A DNA stretch of 64,000 nucleotides from Epilithonimonas zeae (GTDB lineage Bacteria > Bacteroidota > Bacteroidia > Flavobacteriales > Weeksellaceae), in contig NZ_CP075338.1 in the NCBI RefSeq assembly GCF_023278365.1, positions 3,658,001 through 3,722,000 of the forward strand. Direction: 5' to 3'. Under the pieces are notes generated by a model that was given only the letters and a program-made list of their open reading frames with translations, was not told the DNA's origin and did not search any database. Both the position numbers and the translations under genes were made by a program. Shown piece by piece: positions 8,222-17,755 of the stretch. Numbering within the stretch: the stretch's first letter is position 1; every line of letters starts with the position of its first letter.

Positions 8222-8863
8222 ATGAAATCATACATTTTAACTCTCAGCTTTTTACTATTTAATTTGGTAAATGGACAAGAGAAACAACATCTGTCAATTA
8301 AAAAAGGAGATTTTCCGGAGGGAGTTTATATGACATTAGAAGATGTTTTGAATAAAAAGCCAACTTCTACAGACGAAGTTTATTTCAAACCTGCTGATCA
8401 AAAAGATTCTTCTGATTCTCCGGAAAAAGTGTTTTTCTATTTCAAAGAAAAAGACAAAAGAGTAAGGATACCATTAGCCGTTTCCTATAAAGGTGAATTA
8501 TATTTTCAAACTTACAGAAAGTATACCAACAAAAAAGATAAAGGATATGATCCAGATCAATACTCCAGATTCTGTAAAGTAACAAACTATGGAAGATTTA
8601 TCTATTTTGAAGAAAATATGAGAGGTATGTGGTCAAAAGCATTATTGGGGAACTTAAGTCCGATGACTTATTTGATGAATGGAAATATAAAAGGTATAGT
8701 CTTAGATCTTGATATCAGAGAATTTAATATGCTGAGAGATTGTGTTGATTTGAACGATTTTTTAAAACAACATCAAATTCCGGAAATCATATGTGACTCA
8801 GATAAATTTACAATTGGAGAATTAAGAACTACAATTGATGAAATTAATAAACCTTATCGCTAA
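8222..8863 (+). CDS. Secreted hypothetical protein
   Basis: 213 residues, family not recognised with certainty. A signal peptide (MKSYILTLSFLLFNLVNGQ) is followed by KGDFPEGVYMTLEDVLNKKPTSTDEVYF, a pattern met in exported flavobacterial proteins of unknown function. The rest is a mixed-charge soluble domain with two cysteines close together (CVDLNDFLKQHQIPEIIC). No catalytic motif or lipobox is visible. It stands alone between the repeat after hemB and the convergent rmuC. Confidence 0.75.
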   Translation: MKSYILTLSFLLFNLVNGQEKQHLSIKKGDFPEGVYMTLEDVLNKKPTSTDEVYFKPADQKDSSDSPEKVFFYFKEKDKRVRIPLAVSYKGELYFQTYRKYTNKKDKGYDPDQYSRFCKVTNYGRFIYFEENMRGMWSKALLGNLSPMTYLMNGNIKGIVLDLDIREFNMLRDCVDLNDFLKQHQIPEIICDSDKFTIGELRTTIDEINKPYR

Positions 8864-8866
8864 TAA

Positions 8867-10213
8867 TTACAAATCTTCCTCACCCAAACCTTGAGGAAGA
8901 TTTTTTTTATTCTTAATCCCCAAATTCTTCAACTTCTGAGTCTGAACAATCAAATTATCATTTCCCGAACTCAACTGTTTGAAAGCGTCATTGTAAGAAT
9001 TCTTAGCTTGGTCGATGTTTTTTCCGATACGTTCCAGGTTTTCTACAAATCCAACAAATTTATCATACAACTTAGCACCTCTATCCGCAATTTCCATCGC
9101 ATTTCTATTTTGGTGCTCCCGTTTCCAAAGATCTTGAATAAGTTTGAGAGAAGTAATCAAATTGGTTGGACTTAATAGCAGAATTCTTTTGTCATAAGCG
9201 AAATTCCAAAGATTAGGCTCGGCTTGTAAAGCAGCGATGTAAGCTGCTTCACTTGGGATGAACATCATCACAAAATCCAATGATTTATCAAAATCATCAT
9301 AAGCTTTCTGACTCAATTGATTGATGTGATTTTTCACAGACTGCAGATGCTGATTCTGTTTCACGAGCAATATTTCAGGATTACTTTCATCCGTCATTTC
9401 TACAAAAGAGGTGAGAGAAACTTTACTGTCGATGATGACATTTCTATTGTCAGGATATTTTACAACGGCATCAGGACGCATTTTTTTGCCGGAAAATTCA
9501 GAAAAAATAGCTTTGTTATTTTCATCTTTCAGTTCGTGTTCTAAAAAATATTCCTGATTTTTTCTTAATCCGGATTTTTCCAGAATACTTTCCAGAATCA
9601 TTTCGCCCCAATTTCCTTGTGTTTTACTTTCGCCTTTCAAAGCTCGGGTTAATTGTTTCGCATCTTCAGAGATTTGTTGGTTGAGGTCTTTCAGTTCACG
9701 GACTTTTTCACCAAGAGAGAAACGTTCTTTAGCTTCTTTGTCGTACGTTTCGTTAACCGTATTTTTCAGCTCATTGATTTTCTCCTGAAAAGGCTCGAGA
9801 ATGGTTTTTAGCTGATTTTGATTCAGTTGTGTGAATTTTTCAGACTTTTCTTCCAAAATCTGATTAGCAGTTTTCTCAAATTGAAGGCGAGTTGTTTCCT
9901 GAAGTTTCAGAAATTCATCTTTTTGATTTTCGAGTTGGTCTTGCAGGTTTTTGTAATGCGCATTCAATTCTGCATTGGTGAAAAGCAGTTCTTCTTTACT
10001 TTTTTGTATTGATGAAATCTCTTTTGTTAGATCAAAGTTTAACAGCTTTACTTCCTCAATTTTCTGTTGATAATGATTCTCATTTTCCTGTGAACGGATT
10101 AATTGTTCATTCAGAATTTCAACTGTTTTTTTACTCACATACAGAGATTTCATCAAAAGAAAAACAATAATTCCTCCGATGAATCCTCCAACAAATACAT
10201 AAATAATCTCCAT
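8867..10213 (-). CDS. rmuC: DNA recombination protein RmuC homologue
   Basis: 448 residues. An N-terminal membrane anchor (residues 3-21) is followed by a long coiled coil (about 25-190) and a C-terminal RmuC nuclease-like domain containing GNWGEMILESILEKSGL, RPDAVVKYPDNRNVIIDSKVS and FVMMFIPSEAAYIAAL. In E. coli RmuC limits inversions at short inverted repeats, possibly as a PD-(D/E)XK-type nuclease; the segment PDAVVKYPDNRNVIIDSK fits that core. Length and order match the family. It is convergent with the secreted gene at 8222, with 3 bp between the stops. Confidence 0.93.
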   Translation of the reverse strand: MEIIYVFVGGFIGGIIVFLLMKSLYVSKKTVEILNEQLIRSQENENHYQQKIEEVKLLNFDLTKEISSIQKSKEELLFTNAELNAHYKNLQDQLENQKDEFLKLQETTRLQFEKTANQILEEKSEKFTQLNQNQLKTILEPFQEKINELKNTVNETYDKEAKERFSLGEKVRELKDLNQQISEDAKQLTRALKGESKTQGNWGEMILESILEKSGLRKNQEYFLEHELKDENNKAIFSEFSGKKMRPDAVVKYPDNRNVIIDSKVSLTSFVEMTDESNPEILLVKQNQHLQSVKNHINQLSQKAYDDFDKSLDFVMMFIPSEAAYIAALQAEPNLWNFAYDKRILLLSPTNLITSLKLIQDLWKREHQNRNAMEIADRGAKLYDKFVGFVENLERIGKNIDQAKNSYNDAFKQLSSGNDNLIVQTQKLKNLGIKNKKNLPQGLGEEDL

Positions 10214-10280
10214 TTAATTTTCGTTATTTTTTTACAATTTTAAAATAACTTTCGTTTAAAAAATTAAGGTTTTCCGTAAT

Positions 10281-11156
10281 TTACTCGTTTTCCAATTTGG
10301 CTTTTGATTCAGTTAATTCGTCTTTATCTTTTTCAGATAGTTCCGGGAATTTCAAGTTCATCTCTTCCATTGCATCAATAATAATTTGGATTGCTGCAAC
10401 TCTCGAAAACCATTTTTGATCAGCAGGTATCACAAACCATGGTGCAGAATCTGTTGAGGTTTCATCTATCGCTTGCTCATAGGCTTTTTGATAATCGTCC
10501 CAAAAGCCACGTTCTGTAATATCTGCTGAAGAAAATTTCCAATTTTTATTGTCTTCATCGATTCTGTCCAGAAAACGTTGTTTTTGTTCTTCTTTGGAAA
10601 CATTCAGGAAAATTTTAACGATTTTGGTTCCGTTGTTGGCTAAATGCTTTTCAAAATTTCTAATACTTTCGTATCGGTTTTCCCAGAATTTTTTATCAAA
10701 TTGTTTTACATCTGTCCATACTTTTTCGCTAAGGTTATACTCTGGATGAACTTTACAAACCAAAACACTTTCATAATGTGAACGGTTAAAAATTCCGATT
10801 TTGCCCTTAGCCGGAAGCGCTAAATAATGACGCCAGATAAAATCGTGAGAATATTCTTTTGTACTTGGACCTTTGAAACTTGTTACCTCACAACCTTGCG
10901 GATTTACGCCGCCGAAAACGTGTTCTATCAAACTGTCTTTTCCCGCAGCATCCATCGCTTGTAGAACAATTAGCAATGACTGACTTCCATCCGCATATAG
11001 TTTTTCTTGTAGCAAACGAAGTTTTTCTTTTTCAATTTCGAGAAGTTCTTTCGCTTCGTCTTTATTGATTTTTCCTTTATAGCTTGTATTATGTTTTTTG
11101 ATCTCGAATTTTGAATTTTCTTTGATCAAAAAGTCGTCTGAAAAATTGTAATCCAT
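10281..11156 (-). CDS. Polyphosphate kinase 2 family protein (PPK2)
   Basis: A 291-residue kinase that transfers phosphate between polyphosphate and nucleotides. The Walker A-like loop AMDAAGKDS is at 67-75. The Walker B-like segment reads IGIFNRSHYES (120-130), and a lid helix follows around ITERGFWDDYQKAYE. FNRSHYE in place of FDRSWY, and the single-domain length, point to the class III subgroup, which can phosphorylate both AMP and ADP. The C-terminal tail is acidic. It sits 78 bp downstream of the DUF1573 gene, with a terminator between them, so it is transcribed separately. Confidence 0.92.
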   Translation of the reverse strand: MDYNFSDDFLIKENSKFEIKKHNTSYKGKINKDEAKELLEIEKEKLRLLQEKLYADGSQSLLIVLQAMDAAGKDSLIEHVFGGVNPQGCEVTSFKGPSTKEYSHDFIWRHYLALPAKGKIGIFNRSHYESVLVCKVHPEYNLSEKVWTDVKQFDKKFWENRYESIRNFEKHLANNGTKIVKIFLNVSKEEQKQRFLDRIDEDNKNWKFSSADITERGFWDDYQKAYEQAIDETSTDSAPWFVIPADQKWFSRVAAIQIIIDAMEEMNLKFPELSEKDKDELTESKAKLENE

Positions 11157-11182
11157 AAAAATTGATTTATTGTAAAGATAAA

Positions 11183-11214
11183 AAAACCGCCTCGTTAAAA
11201 AACGAGACGGTTTT
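11183..11214 (-). terminator. Terminator after the DUF1573 gene
   Basis: AAAACCG-C-CTCGTT pairs with AACGAG-A-CGGTTTT (one mismatch) around AAAA. T-rich on the minus strand. Confidence 0.85.
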
Positions 11215-11234
11215 ATAAAATTTGTAAATTTTTA

Positions 11235-11732
11235 TTATTGAGCAGCAGTTTCTGCTTTTTTCGCTACTTTTTTTGCATTAGCTCTTGCTGGTACGGGCTG
11301 AGCTTTTGCAGTAGCCGTTACAGTACTAGGAGCAGCAACAAGTTTAGCTTCTTGGTTTACACCTTGCAAATCTTCTACATTTCCTTTGATGTAAAGTACA
11401 GATCTGTTGTTTGCTGGGTCATTAGAATAAACTTCGATCAATTTGTTGAAAGGCCCTTTGATGCCTGTATTATATCCAACTTTGATTTGAGCAGATTTTC
11501 CTGGCAAGATTGGATCTTTGCTCCACTCTGGCGTTGTACATCCGCAAGAAGGTTTTACTTCACTAAGGATAAGTGGTTTGTCTCCTGTATTTTTTACAGT
11601 GAAAAATCTGTGACCATCTGATCCGGCTTTTACATTTCCGTAGTCAAAAGTTGTTTTATCAAATGAGATTGTTTGAGCAGATGCAAAAGCGATAGCTCCT
11701 GTCATAAATAATCCTGCAAGAATCTTTTTCAT
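11235..11732 (-). CDS. Secreted DUF1573 domain-containing protein
   Basis: 165 residues. A signal peptide (MKKILAGLFMTGAIAFASAQ) is followed by a DUF1573 immunoglobulin-like beta domain (FDYGNVKAGSDGHRFFTVKNTGDKPL) with the typical PSCGCTTPEW cysteine pair, and then an Ala/Lys-rich tail. The protein is periplasmic or surface exposed; the family function is unknown. The ATG at 11732 is chosen because the frame further upstream crosses a TAACTTTG promoter box at 11768-11775. Divergent from valS. Confidence 0.9.
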   Translation of the reverse strand: MKKILAGLFMTGAIAFASAQTISFDKTTFDYGNVKAGSDGHRFFTVKNTGDKPLILSEVKPSCGCTTPEWSKDPILPGKSAQIKVGYNTGIKGPFNKLIEVYSNDPANNRSVLYIKGNVEDLQGVNQEAKLVAAPSTVTATAKAQPVPARANAKKVAKKAETAAQ

Positions 11733-11767
11733 ATTTTTTTGTTTTAAATAATTAAATTTTTGAATAA

Positions 11768-11775
11768 CAAAGTTA
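11768..11775 (-). promoter_or_regulatory. -7 promoter box for the DUF1573 gene
   Basis: TAACTTTG on the minus strand, 35 bp before the ATG at 11732; exact consensus. Confidence 0.6.
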
Positions 11776-11817
11776 TAAATAATTTGAATATGTGCTGTTA
11801 ATTTTTTCACATTGTCT

Positions 11818-11825
11818 TATTTTTG
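11818..11825 (+). promoter_or_regulatory. -7 promoter box for valS
   Basis: TATTTTTG, an exact TAnnTTTG match 29 bp before the valS ATG at 11855. It excludes the upstream in-frame ATG at 11792. Confidence 0.55.
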
Positions 11826-11854
11826 CAAATTACAAGCTTAAAAATATTTTTAAA

Positions 11855-14473
11855 ATGCAGATTGCTGATAAATACAATCCACAGGAAACTGAACAAAAAT
11901 GGTATGACTTCTGGTTAGAAAACAAATTTTTTCACTCAGAGCCAGATGACAGACCGCCTTATACGATTGTAATTCCACCACCAAATGTGACAGGAATTCT
12001 TCATATGGGGCATATGTTGAACAACACCATTCAGGATGTATTGGTCAGAAGAGCAAGAATGCAAGGCTTTAACGCTTGTTGGGTTCCGGGTACAGATCAC
12101 GCATCGATTGCTACAGAAGCGAAAGTTGTAGCAAAATTGAAGGCTGAAGGCATCAATAAAAAAGATATCACAAGAGAAGAATTCCTAAAGCACGCTTGGG
12201 AATGGACTGATAAATATGGCGGAACAATTCTTGAGCAATTGAAGAAATTAGGTTGTTCCTGTGATTGGGACAGAACCAGATTTACTTTGGAAGATAATCT
12301 GTCCAAATCCGTAATCAAGGTTTTTGTCGATCTTTATAATAAAGGATTGATTTATCGCGGTTACAAAGTTGTCAATTGGGATCCGGAAGCGCAAACGAAT
12401 ATTTCTGATGAAGAGGTAATTTTCAAAGAACAGAATGGGAAATTATTCTATTTAAAATATAAAATCGAAGGTTCAGAAGATTTCTTAACCGTTGCAACTA
12501 CACGTCCGGAAACTATTTTTGGAGATGTTGCAGTTTGTGTAAATCCGAATGATGAAAGATACCAGCATCTGAAAGGTAAAAACGTAATCGTTCCAATCGT
12601 AAATCGTGTAATTCCAATTATCGAAGACGATTATGTTGATATTGAATTCGGGACTGGAGCGTTGAAAATTACACCAGCTCACGATATTAATGACTACGAA
12701 ATCGGGCAAAGACATAATTTACCAATCATCGATTCTATGGATAATGACGCAGTTCTTAACGAACACGGAATGCATTATCAAGGAATGGGAAGATTCACTG
12801 TAAGAAAAGAAATAGCTAAAGAATTAGAAAAAAATGATCTTCTTCTGAAAGCAGAAGATTATGTGAATAAGGTTGGAACTTCTGAGAGAACAGGCGCTGT
12901 TATTGAACCGAAAATTTCTGTTCAATGGTTCCTGAAAATGTCAGAAATGTCAAAACCAGCTTTGGATGTTGTGATGGATAATACCATCAAATTCCATCCT
13001 GAGAAATTCAAAAATACATACCGTCATTGGATGGAAAATGTTCACGATTGGAACATTTCGCGTCAGCTTTGGTGGGGACAGCAGATTCCGGCTTTCTATT
13101 ATGGAGCTGGAGAAAATGATTTTGTAGTAGCTGAAAATATCGAAGACGCGGTAAAATTAGCTCAAGAAAAAACTTCCAACTTCCAACTTCAAGCTTCTGA
13201 CCTTAAACAGGACGAGGATGCATTGGACACTTGGTTTTCTTCTTGGTTATGGCCAATGTCGGTTTTCGAAGGGATTTTAGATCCGGAAAATAAAGATATC
13301 AACTATTATTATCCAACCTCGGATTTGGTAACAGGTCCGGATATTATTTTCTTCTGGGTTGCCAGAATGATTATGGCCGGCTTGGAGTACAGAAAAGACG
13401 TTCCTTTCAAAAATGTTTATTTCACAGGAATCGTGAGAGATAAGCAAAGACGAAAAATGTCTAAGCAGTTAGGTAATTCACCCGATCCAATCGATTTGAT
13501 TGAAAAGTATGGAGCAGATGGCGTTCGTGTAGGAAGTTTGTTGAGCTCTGCTGCAGGAAACGATCTGTTGTTTGATGAAGATCTGATGTTGCAAGGAAGA
13601 AATTTCGCAACAAAAATCTGGAATGCTTACAAATTGATTCAAGGTTGGAAACGTGACGAAAATATCAAAGCTAAAGAATTTGATACACAGACAATCAATT
13701 GGTTTGGGGAACAACTGAACAAAACAATTGGCGAAATCGAAGATCAATTCTCAAAGTTCAGAATTTCTGATGCATTGCATTTGGTTTATAAACTGATTTG
13801 GGACGATTTCTGTGCTTGGTATTTGGAAGCTATCAAACCAAATTTCGGAGAAGCAATCAGCGAAGAAGTTTATCAAAAAACAATTGCTTATTTTGAGGAA
13901 TTGATGAAATTACTTCATCCATTCATGCCTTTCTTATCAGAAGAACTTTGGCAGAATATTTCGAAAAGAAGTATTTCTGAAGCTTTGGTAGTTGCACAAC
14001 AGAAAAAATCAGAACCTTATAATGAAGATAAAATTAAGGATTTCGATTATGCTAAGGAAGTGATTTCCGGTGTTAGAAACTACCGTCAGTCCAAAGGAAT
14101 TTCGCCAAGAGAAACCGTTGAAGTTTTCACGAATGTTTCTGAATTGGCAAATGCTGAGGTGATTCAGAAATTGGCAAATATTTCAGAAATCAATTTTAAT
14201 CAAAAAACGGATAAGCCAAGTTTTACATTCTTAGTTGGAGCAAATGAATTTTCAATCCCATTAAGTGAAAATCTTGATCTGGTCGAAGAAAAAGAAAAAA
14301 CCGAAGAAGAAATCAAATATCTGAAAGGTTTCTTGATTTCTGTTGATAAGAAATTATCGAATGAGAAATTTGTTGCGAACGCAAAACCAGAAGTGGTAGA
14401 AAACGAGCGTAAAAAACAAAAAGATGCTCAGGATAAAATTGCACTTCTTGAAGAAAAACTAAAGACATTGTAA
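11855..14473 (+). CDS. valS: Valine--tRNA ligase
   Basis: An 872-residue class I aminoacyl-tRNA synthetase that charges tRNA-Val. The HIGH motif appears as HMGH (50-53) in PPPNVTGILHMGH. The KMSKS motif appears as KMSKQ in RRKMSKQLGNSPDP. The CP1 editing domain (TTRPETIFGDVAV) lies between them. The anticodon-binding region is followed by the valine-enzyme C-terminal coiled coil (last ~65 residues, rich in Glu/Lys). The ATG at 11855 gives the family N-terminus. Full length, no interruptions. Confidence 0.98.
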   Translation: MQIADKYNPQETEQKWYDFWLENKFFHSEPDDRPPYTIVIPPPNVTGILHMGHMLNNTIQDVLVRRARMQGFNACWVPGTDHASIATEAKVVAKLKAEGINKKDITREEFLKHAWEWTDKYGGTILEQLKKLGCSCDWDRTRFTLEDNLSKSVIKVFVDLYNKGLIYRGYKVVNWDPEAQTNISDEEVIFKEQNGKLFYLKYKIEGSEDFLTVATTRPETIFGDVAVCVNPNDERYQHLKGKNVIVPIVNRVIPIIEDDYVDIEFGTGALKITPAHDINDYEIGQRHNLPIIDSMDNDAVLNEHGMHYQGMGRFTVRKEIAKELEKNDLLLKAEDYVNKVGTSERTGAVIEPKISVQWFLKMSEMSKPALDVVMDNTIKFHPEKFKNTYRHWMENVHDWNISRQLWWGQQIPAFYYGAGENDFVVAENIEDAVKLAQEKTSNFQLQASDLKQDEDALDTWFSSWLWPMSVFEGILDPENKDINYYYPTSDLVTGPDIIFFWVARMIMAGLEYRKDVPFKNVYFTGIVRDKQRRKMSKQLGNSPDPIDLIEKYGADGVRVGSLLSSAAGNDLLFDEDLMLQGRNFATKIWNAYKLIQGWKRDENIKAKEFDTQTINWFGEQLNKTIGEIEDQFSKFRISDALHLVYKLIWDDFCAWYLEAIKPNFGEAISEEVYQKTIAYFEELMKLLHPFMPFLSEELWQNISKRSISEALVVAQQKKSEPYNEDKIKDFDYAKEVISGVRNYRQSKGISPRETVEVFTNVSELANAEVIQKLANISEINFNQKTDKPSFTFLVGANEFSIPLSENLDLVEEKEKTEEEIKYLKGFLISVDKKLSNEKFVANAKPEVVENERKKQKDAQDKIALLEEKLKTL

Positions 14474-14551
14474 AGTGCTGAAAGCTAGAAGGAGAGTGTT
14501 TTTAGATTTGCCGGAAACATCTATCTTCCATCATCAAACATCCATCAACAG

Positions 14552-15196
14552 ATGACTCACATAGAAAATATTAAAAATTTATTCTCCCGCGACTTCGTAG
14601 AAAATCCATTGTTGGAAACCTACGAAGTTGGGAAAATTCATATATCATCAGGGAAAATTGTAGCTAGTGATGCTTTGATTTCGCCCGATCATTCAGCTTT
14701 TAATCAAGAATTTCCGAAAGGTGATTTTCAGGTTTTGGTTCATAAAGAAAGAGAATCCAACTGTATTGCTTATGCAGAAATCGTTTTTGATAAAAATCAA
14801 TTGGCTGAAAATTGGTCTTTGGCTCTTTGTGATAATCAAAATATTAATGATCTGAAAGAAGAAGAAATCTACGGTTATCTTGTAGAATCCGGAATGGGAA
14901 CTTTTATGGATAAGGAAGCTCAAATTTCCCTAAATGCTTTAGAGCAAGATCTTTTCCACAAAAAAGGAGCTGACTTTATGGGAATCTATGAAGAGTTTTT
15001 CCATGCCCATTTTTTTGATGAGAAAGGTGCAATCGATCAGTTTGCAGTTTTGAAACCTTATGATAACAATCCGGAAAATATTGTTGCATTTGAAACCGGT
15101 TATGGTGAAGGATTTTATGCAACGTATATAGGTTATTCTAAAGATAATCAACCAGTTAAATTAATTTCTGAATTTATAGAAATAGGAAACGATTAA
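14552..15196 (+). CDS. DUF4241 domain-containing protein
   Basis: A 214-residue soluble protein of the DUF4241 family. The family pattern runs from VGKIHISSGKIVASDALI through QVLVHKERESNCIAYAEIVF and YLVESGMGTFMD to NIVAFETGYGEGFYATYIGYS near the C-terminus. DUF4241 proteins often accompany toxin-immunity and contact-dependent loci in other bacteria, but nothing of that kind is next to this gene. It lies 78 bp after valS and may be read from the same transcript. Function unknown. Confidence 0.85.
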   Translation: MTHIENIKNLFSRDFVENPLLETYEVGKIHISSGKIVASDALISPDHSAFNQEFPKGDFQVLVHKERESNCIAYAEIVFDKNQLAENWSLALCDNQNINDLKEEEIYGYLVESGMGTFMDKEAQISLNALEQDLFHKKGADFMGIYEEFFHAHFFDEKGAIDQFAVLKPYDNNPENIVAFETGYGEGFYATYIGYSKDNQPVKLISEFIEIGND

Positions 15197-15271
15197 TTGA
15201 TTACATTAGCTTCCGATGAAATTGTAACTATACGATTTCGTTACATCTTTGAAAACAATGAATGTTAGCAA

Positions 15272-16162
15272 ATGAAACTTAGAAATACAAAACCTCAAAT
15301 AGTCGTTGTAGGCAGTTCTTCTATAGATATTGTTCTGAAAACTTCTAAAATTCCTACGGCAAATAACACGGTTCTGGCTCAGAATCTGAGAAGTTTTTTG
15401 GGAGGAAAAGGTGCCAATCAGGCGATTGCCACATCGCGTTTGGGTGCTCAGACTTCTTTGGTTAGCCGGATTGGGATGGATCCTTATGGACAGCAGGTTT
15501 TGAGAAATCTCAATGATGAAGATGTGAACGTAGCTTATGTTTTTGAAGACGAAGAGGAGGAAACTGGCACAGCTTATGTGAATGCTTCTGACGAAGGAAA
15601 TGCAATCACAGTTGTCCCGGCTGCCAATTACAATCTTTCTCCATTGGATATAGATGAAGCAGAAAAATTTTTACTGACTGCAGATTTGATTTTAACTCAA
15701 CTGGAAATTCCGTCAAAAACTGTAGAATATCTTTTTAAAAAAGCAAAAAGTCTTGGCAAGAAAATCGGGATTTATGCTGCTCCGGCAAGCAGACTTTCAG
15801 ATGATATTATAGATTACGCTTCTTTTATTGTGGCTAAAAGTACAGATTTGGAAACGATTTTCGGAGAAGGCAATCATGAAGACATTATCAAACATTTGCC
15901 AAACAAATTATTTGTGAGAGACGGCGCCAACAGTACAAGTTTCTTCGATGGTTCTGAGATGAAATACTTCAGAAATAATCCTCAGACAGAAGCGCACAGT
16001 ATGGGATTGGGCGATGCTTTCACTTCAGGCTTTTCTATTGCTTTACTTCACGGGAATACAGTTGAAGATTGCGTGATTTTTGGAAATCAAGTGGCTTTGA
16101 AAGCGGCCGACTATAGAGGTTCTCAAAAAGGTTTGCCATATTTGGACGACCTTCAAAATTAA
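15272..16162 (+). CDS. PfkB family carbohydrate kinase, ribokinase-like
   Basis: A 296-residue ribokinase-fold sugar kinase. The N-terminal signature GGKGANQAIATSRLGA is at 44-59. The catalytic Asp is D248 in MGLGDAFTSGFS. The usual C-terminal signature DTTGAGD is altered here to HSMGLGD, keeping the Asp but losing the upstream D-T-T, and the NPAP motif reads AAPAS. It may therefore be a divergent ribokinase or a kinase for another substrate. It is probably its own transcription unit. Confidence 0.85.
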   Translation: MKLRNTKPQIVVVGSSSIDIVLKTSKIPTANNTVLAQNLRSFLGGKGANQAIATSRLGAQTSLVSRIGMDPYGQQVLRNLNDEDVNVAYVFEDEEEETGTAYVNASDEGNAITVVPAANYNLSPLDIDEAEKFLLTADLILTQLEIPSKTVEYLFKKAKSLGKKIGIYAAPASRLSDDIIDYASFIVAKSTDLETIFGEGNHEDIIKHLPNKLFVRDGANSTSFFDGSEMKYFRNNPQTEAHSMGLGDAFTSGFSIALLHGNTVEDCVIFGNQVALKAADYRGSQKGLPYLDDLQN

Positions 16163-16243
16163 TATTTTCAGCATATCGAAAAATAATTTTCAAGGGACTG
16201 AATTTTTTTACTTTTATAAAGTGATTCTCTTAAATCATTTTCA

Positions 16244-17083
16244 ATGCAAAGTATTAATATTTTAACCGAGGATAATTACAGTTTATCTACACATCTTTTT
16301 GAACCCGAAAACTCCAATGGAAAATTATTGTTGATTAATTCTGCAACAGGTGTCAAGCAGCAGATTTATTTTTCTTTTGCTCAATTTTTTTCGGAGCAAG
16401 GATTTACAGTTATGACTTATGATTACAGGGGGATTGGACAATCGAAGCCTGATAAAATGAAAGGTTTTGAAGCTTCGATGAGGATTTGGGGAACCAAGGA
16501 TTACAAAGCTGTTACCAGTTATATTAAAACCAGTTTTCCAGATTGTCAAAAATTTTGTCTCGGTCATTCAGTTGGTGCATTGCTTTTAGGAATGAATGAA
16601 GACTCGGCATTGTTTGATGAGTTTATTTTTGTGGGGACTCAGAATGCTTTTGTCGGAAATCTGAAATTCAAAACAAAAATTGAAGCTTATCTCGGATTCG
16701 GAATTGCTCAGCCATTATCAACACGATTATTAGGCTATTTTCCAGCTAATTGGTTTGGACTCGGAGAAAGTCTACCTTTAGGAACTGCTTTCGATTGGCG
16801 AACTTTGATTTTAAATAAAAAATCTACCAACAAATTATTAGAGAAAGTCGATGATTTTTCCCGAAATTTGACACAAAAAGTTTTCGTTATTCGTGCAGAA
16901 GATGACGTTTGGCTTACGGAAAAAGGCGTAAAATCTTTATTGGAAAATACTTATCCCAATCTTAAACCAACTTATCGAATCATCAAAACTTCGGAATCGG
17001 AAAAGGGAGAAATTGGACATATTAATTTTTTCAGGAGCTATAACAAAAAGCTTTGGAATATTATTTTAAAAGAACTGAATTAA
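16244..17083 (+). CDS. Alpha/beta hydrolase, serine-type
   Basis: A 279-residue alpha/beta hydrolase of the serine aminopeptidase S33/lysophospholipase-like type. The nucleophile elbow GHSVG has S109. The oxyanion region NSATGVKQQ and the strand-loop YDYRGIGQS precede it. The acid is probably in RAEDDVW and the catalytic His in GEIGHINFF. It has no signal peptide, so it acts in the cytoplasm. Its stop overlaps the start of the HD-domain gene (TAATG), which indicates translational coupling. Substrate unknown. Confidence 0.88.
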   Translation: MQSINILTEDNYSLSTHLFEPENSNGKLLLINSATGVKQQIYFSFAQFFSEQGFTVMTYDYRGIGQSKPDKMKGFEASMRIWGTKDYKAVTSYIKTSFPDCQKFCLGHSVGALLLGMNEDSALFDEFIFVGTQNAFVGNLKFKTKIEAYLGFGIAQPLSTRLLGYFPANWFGLGESLPLGTAFDWRTLILNKKSTNKLLEKVDDFSRNLTQKVFVIRAEDDVWLTEKGVKSLLENTYPNLKPTYRIIKTSESEKGEIGHINFFRSYNKKLWNIILKELN

Positions 17084-17727
17084 TGGAATTGATTAACAGA
17101 ACAATAGAACTCGTTAAAGAAAAATTAGAAGGGACAGAATCCGGTCACGACTGGTTTCACATAGAACGTGTTTGGAAACTGAGTTTGAAGATACAAGAAA
17201 AAGAAGGAGGTGATAAATTGATTATAGAATTAGCGGCATTATTACACGATATCGCTGACCCAAAATTCCATAACGGAGACGAAACGATTGCCTCAAGAAT
17301 TGTCAAAGAATTTCTAACAGAACAAAAAGTAGATTCCGAAACGATTGAAAAAGTCATTTTCATCATCGAAAATATGTCGTTTAAAAACCGAAACGATGCG
17401 CCTCAAAATTTACCTTTGGAGCTGAAAATAGTTCAGGATGCAGATAGGCTGGACGCAATCGGAGCAATTGGAATTGCGCGAACTTTCAACTTTGGCGGTT
17501 ACAAAAACAATCTGATGTATCATCCGGATATCGAACCAAAACTCAATCAATCCAAAGAAGAATATAAGAAGTCCAATGGAACTACAATCAATCATTTTTA
17601 TGAAAAATTGTTGCTTCTGAAAGATTTACTCAATACAGAAACAGCTAAAGAAATTGCTGAACACAGGCATCAATTTATGCTTCAGTTCCTAGACGAGTTC
17701 TACAAAGAATGGAATGTCACTTTCTAA
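17083..17727 (+). CDS. HD domain-containing phosphohydrolase
   Basis: A 214-residue metal-dependent HD phosphohydrolase. Metal ligands are H26 (GHDWFHIERV), H55-D56 (AALLHDIADP) and the Asp in QDADRLDAIG. This layout matches the small stand-alone HD proteins such as E. coli YedJ, whose substrate is not settled. The ATG at 17083 overlaps the preceding stop by one base, so the pair forms an operon with the hydrolase; the longer in-frame start upstream would lie inside the hydrolase gene and is not favoured. Confidence 0.9.
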   Translation: MELINRTIELVKEKLEGTESGHDWFHIERVWKLSLKIQEKEGGDKLIIELAALLHDIADPKFHNGDETIASRIVKEFLTEQKVDSETIEKVIFIIENMSFKNRNDAPQNLPLELKIVQDADRLDAIGAIGIARTFNFGGYKNNLMYHPDIEPKLNQSKEEYKKSNGTTINHFYEKLLLLKDLLNTETAKEIAEHRHQFMLQFLDEFYKEWNVTF

Positions 17728-17742
17728 TTAAGGATAAACCGC

Positions 17743-17750
17743 TATCTTTG
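17743..17750 (+). promoter_or_regulatory. -7 promoter box almost touching the next start codon
   Basis: TATCTTTG, an exact TAnnTTTG match only 5 bp before the ATG at 17756, implying a nearly leaderless mRNA. Confidence 0.5.
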
Positions 17751-17755
17751 TTTTA

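Noticed and set aside
14474-14551. Possible hairpin after valS (ATCTTCCATCATC and CATCCATCA repeats)
   Set aside because: Only short direct repeats of CATC; no stable stem or T-run was found.
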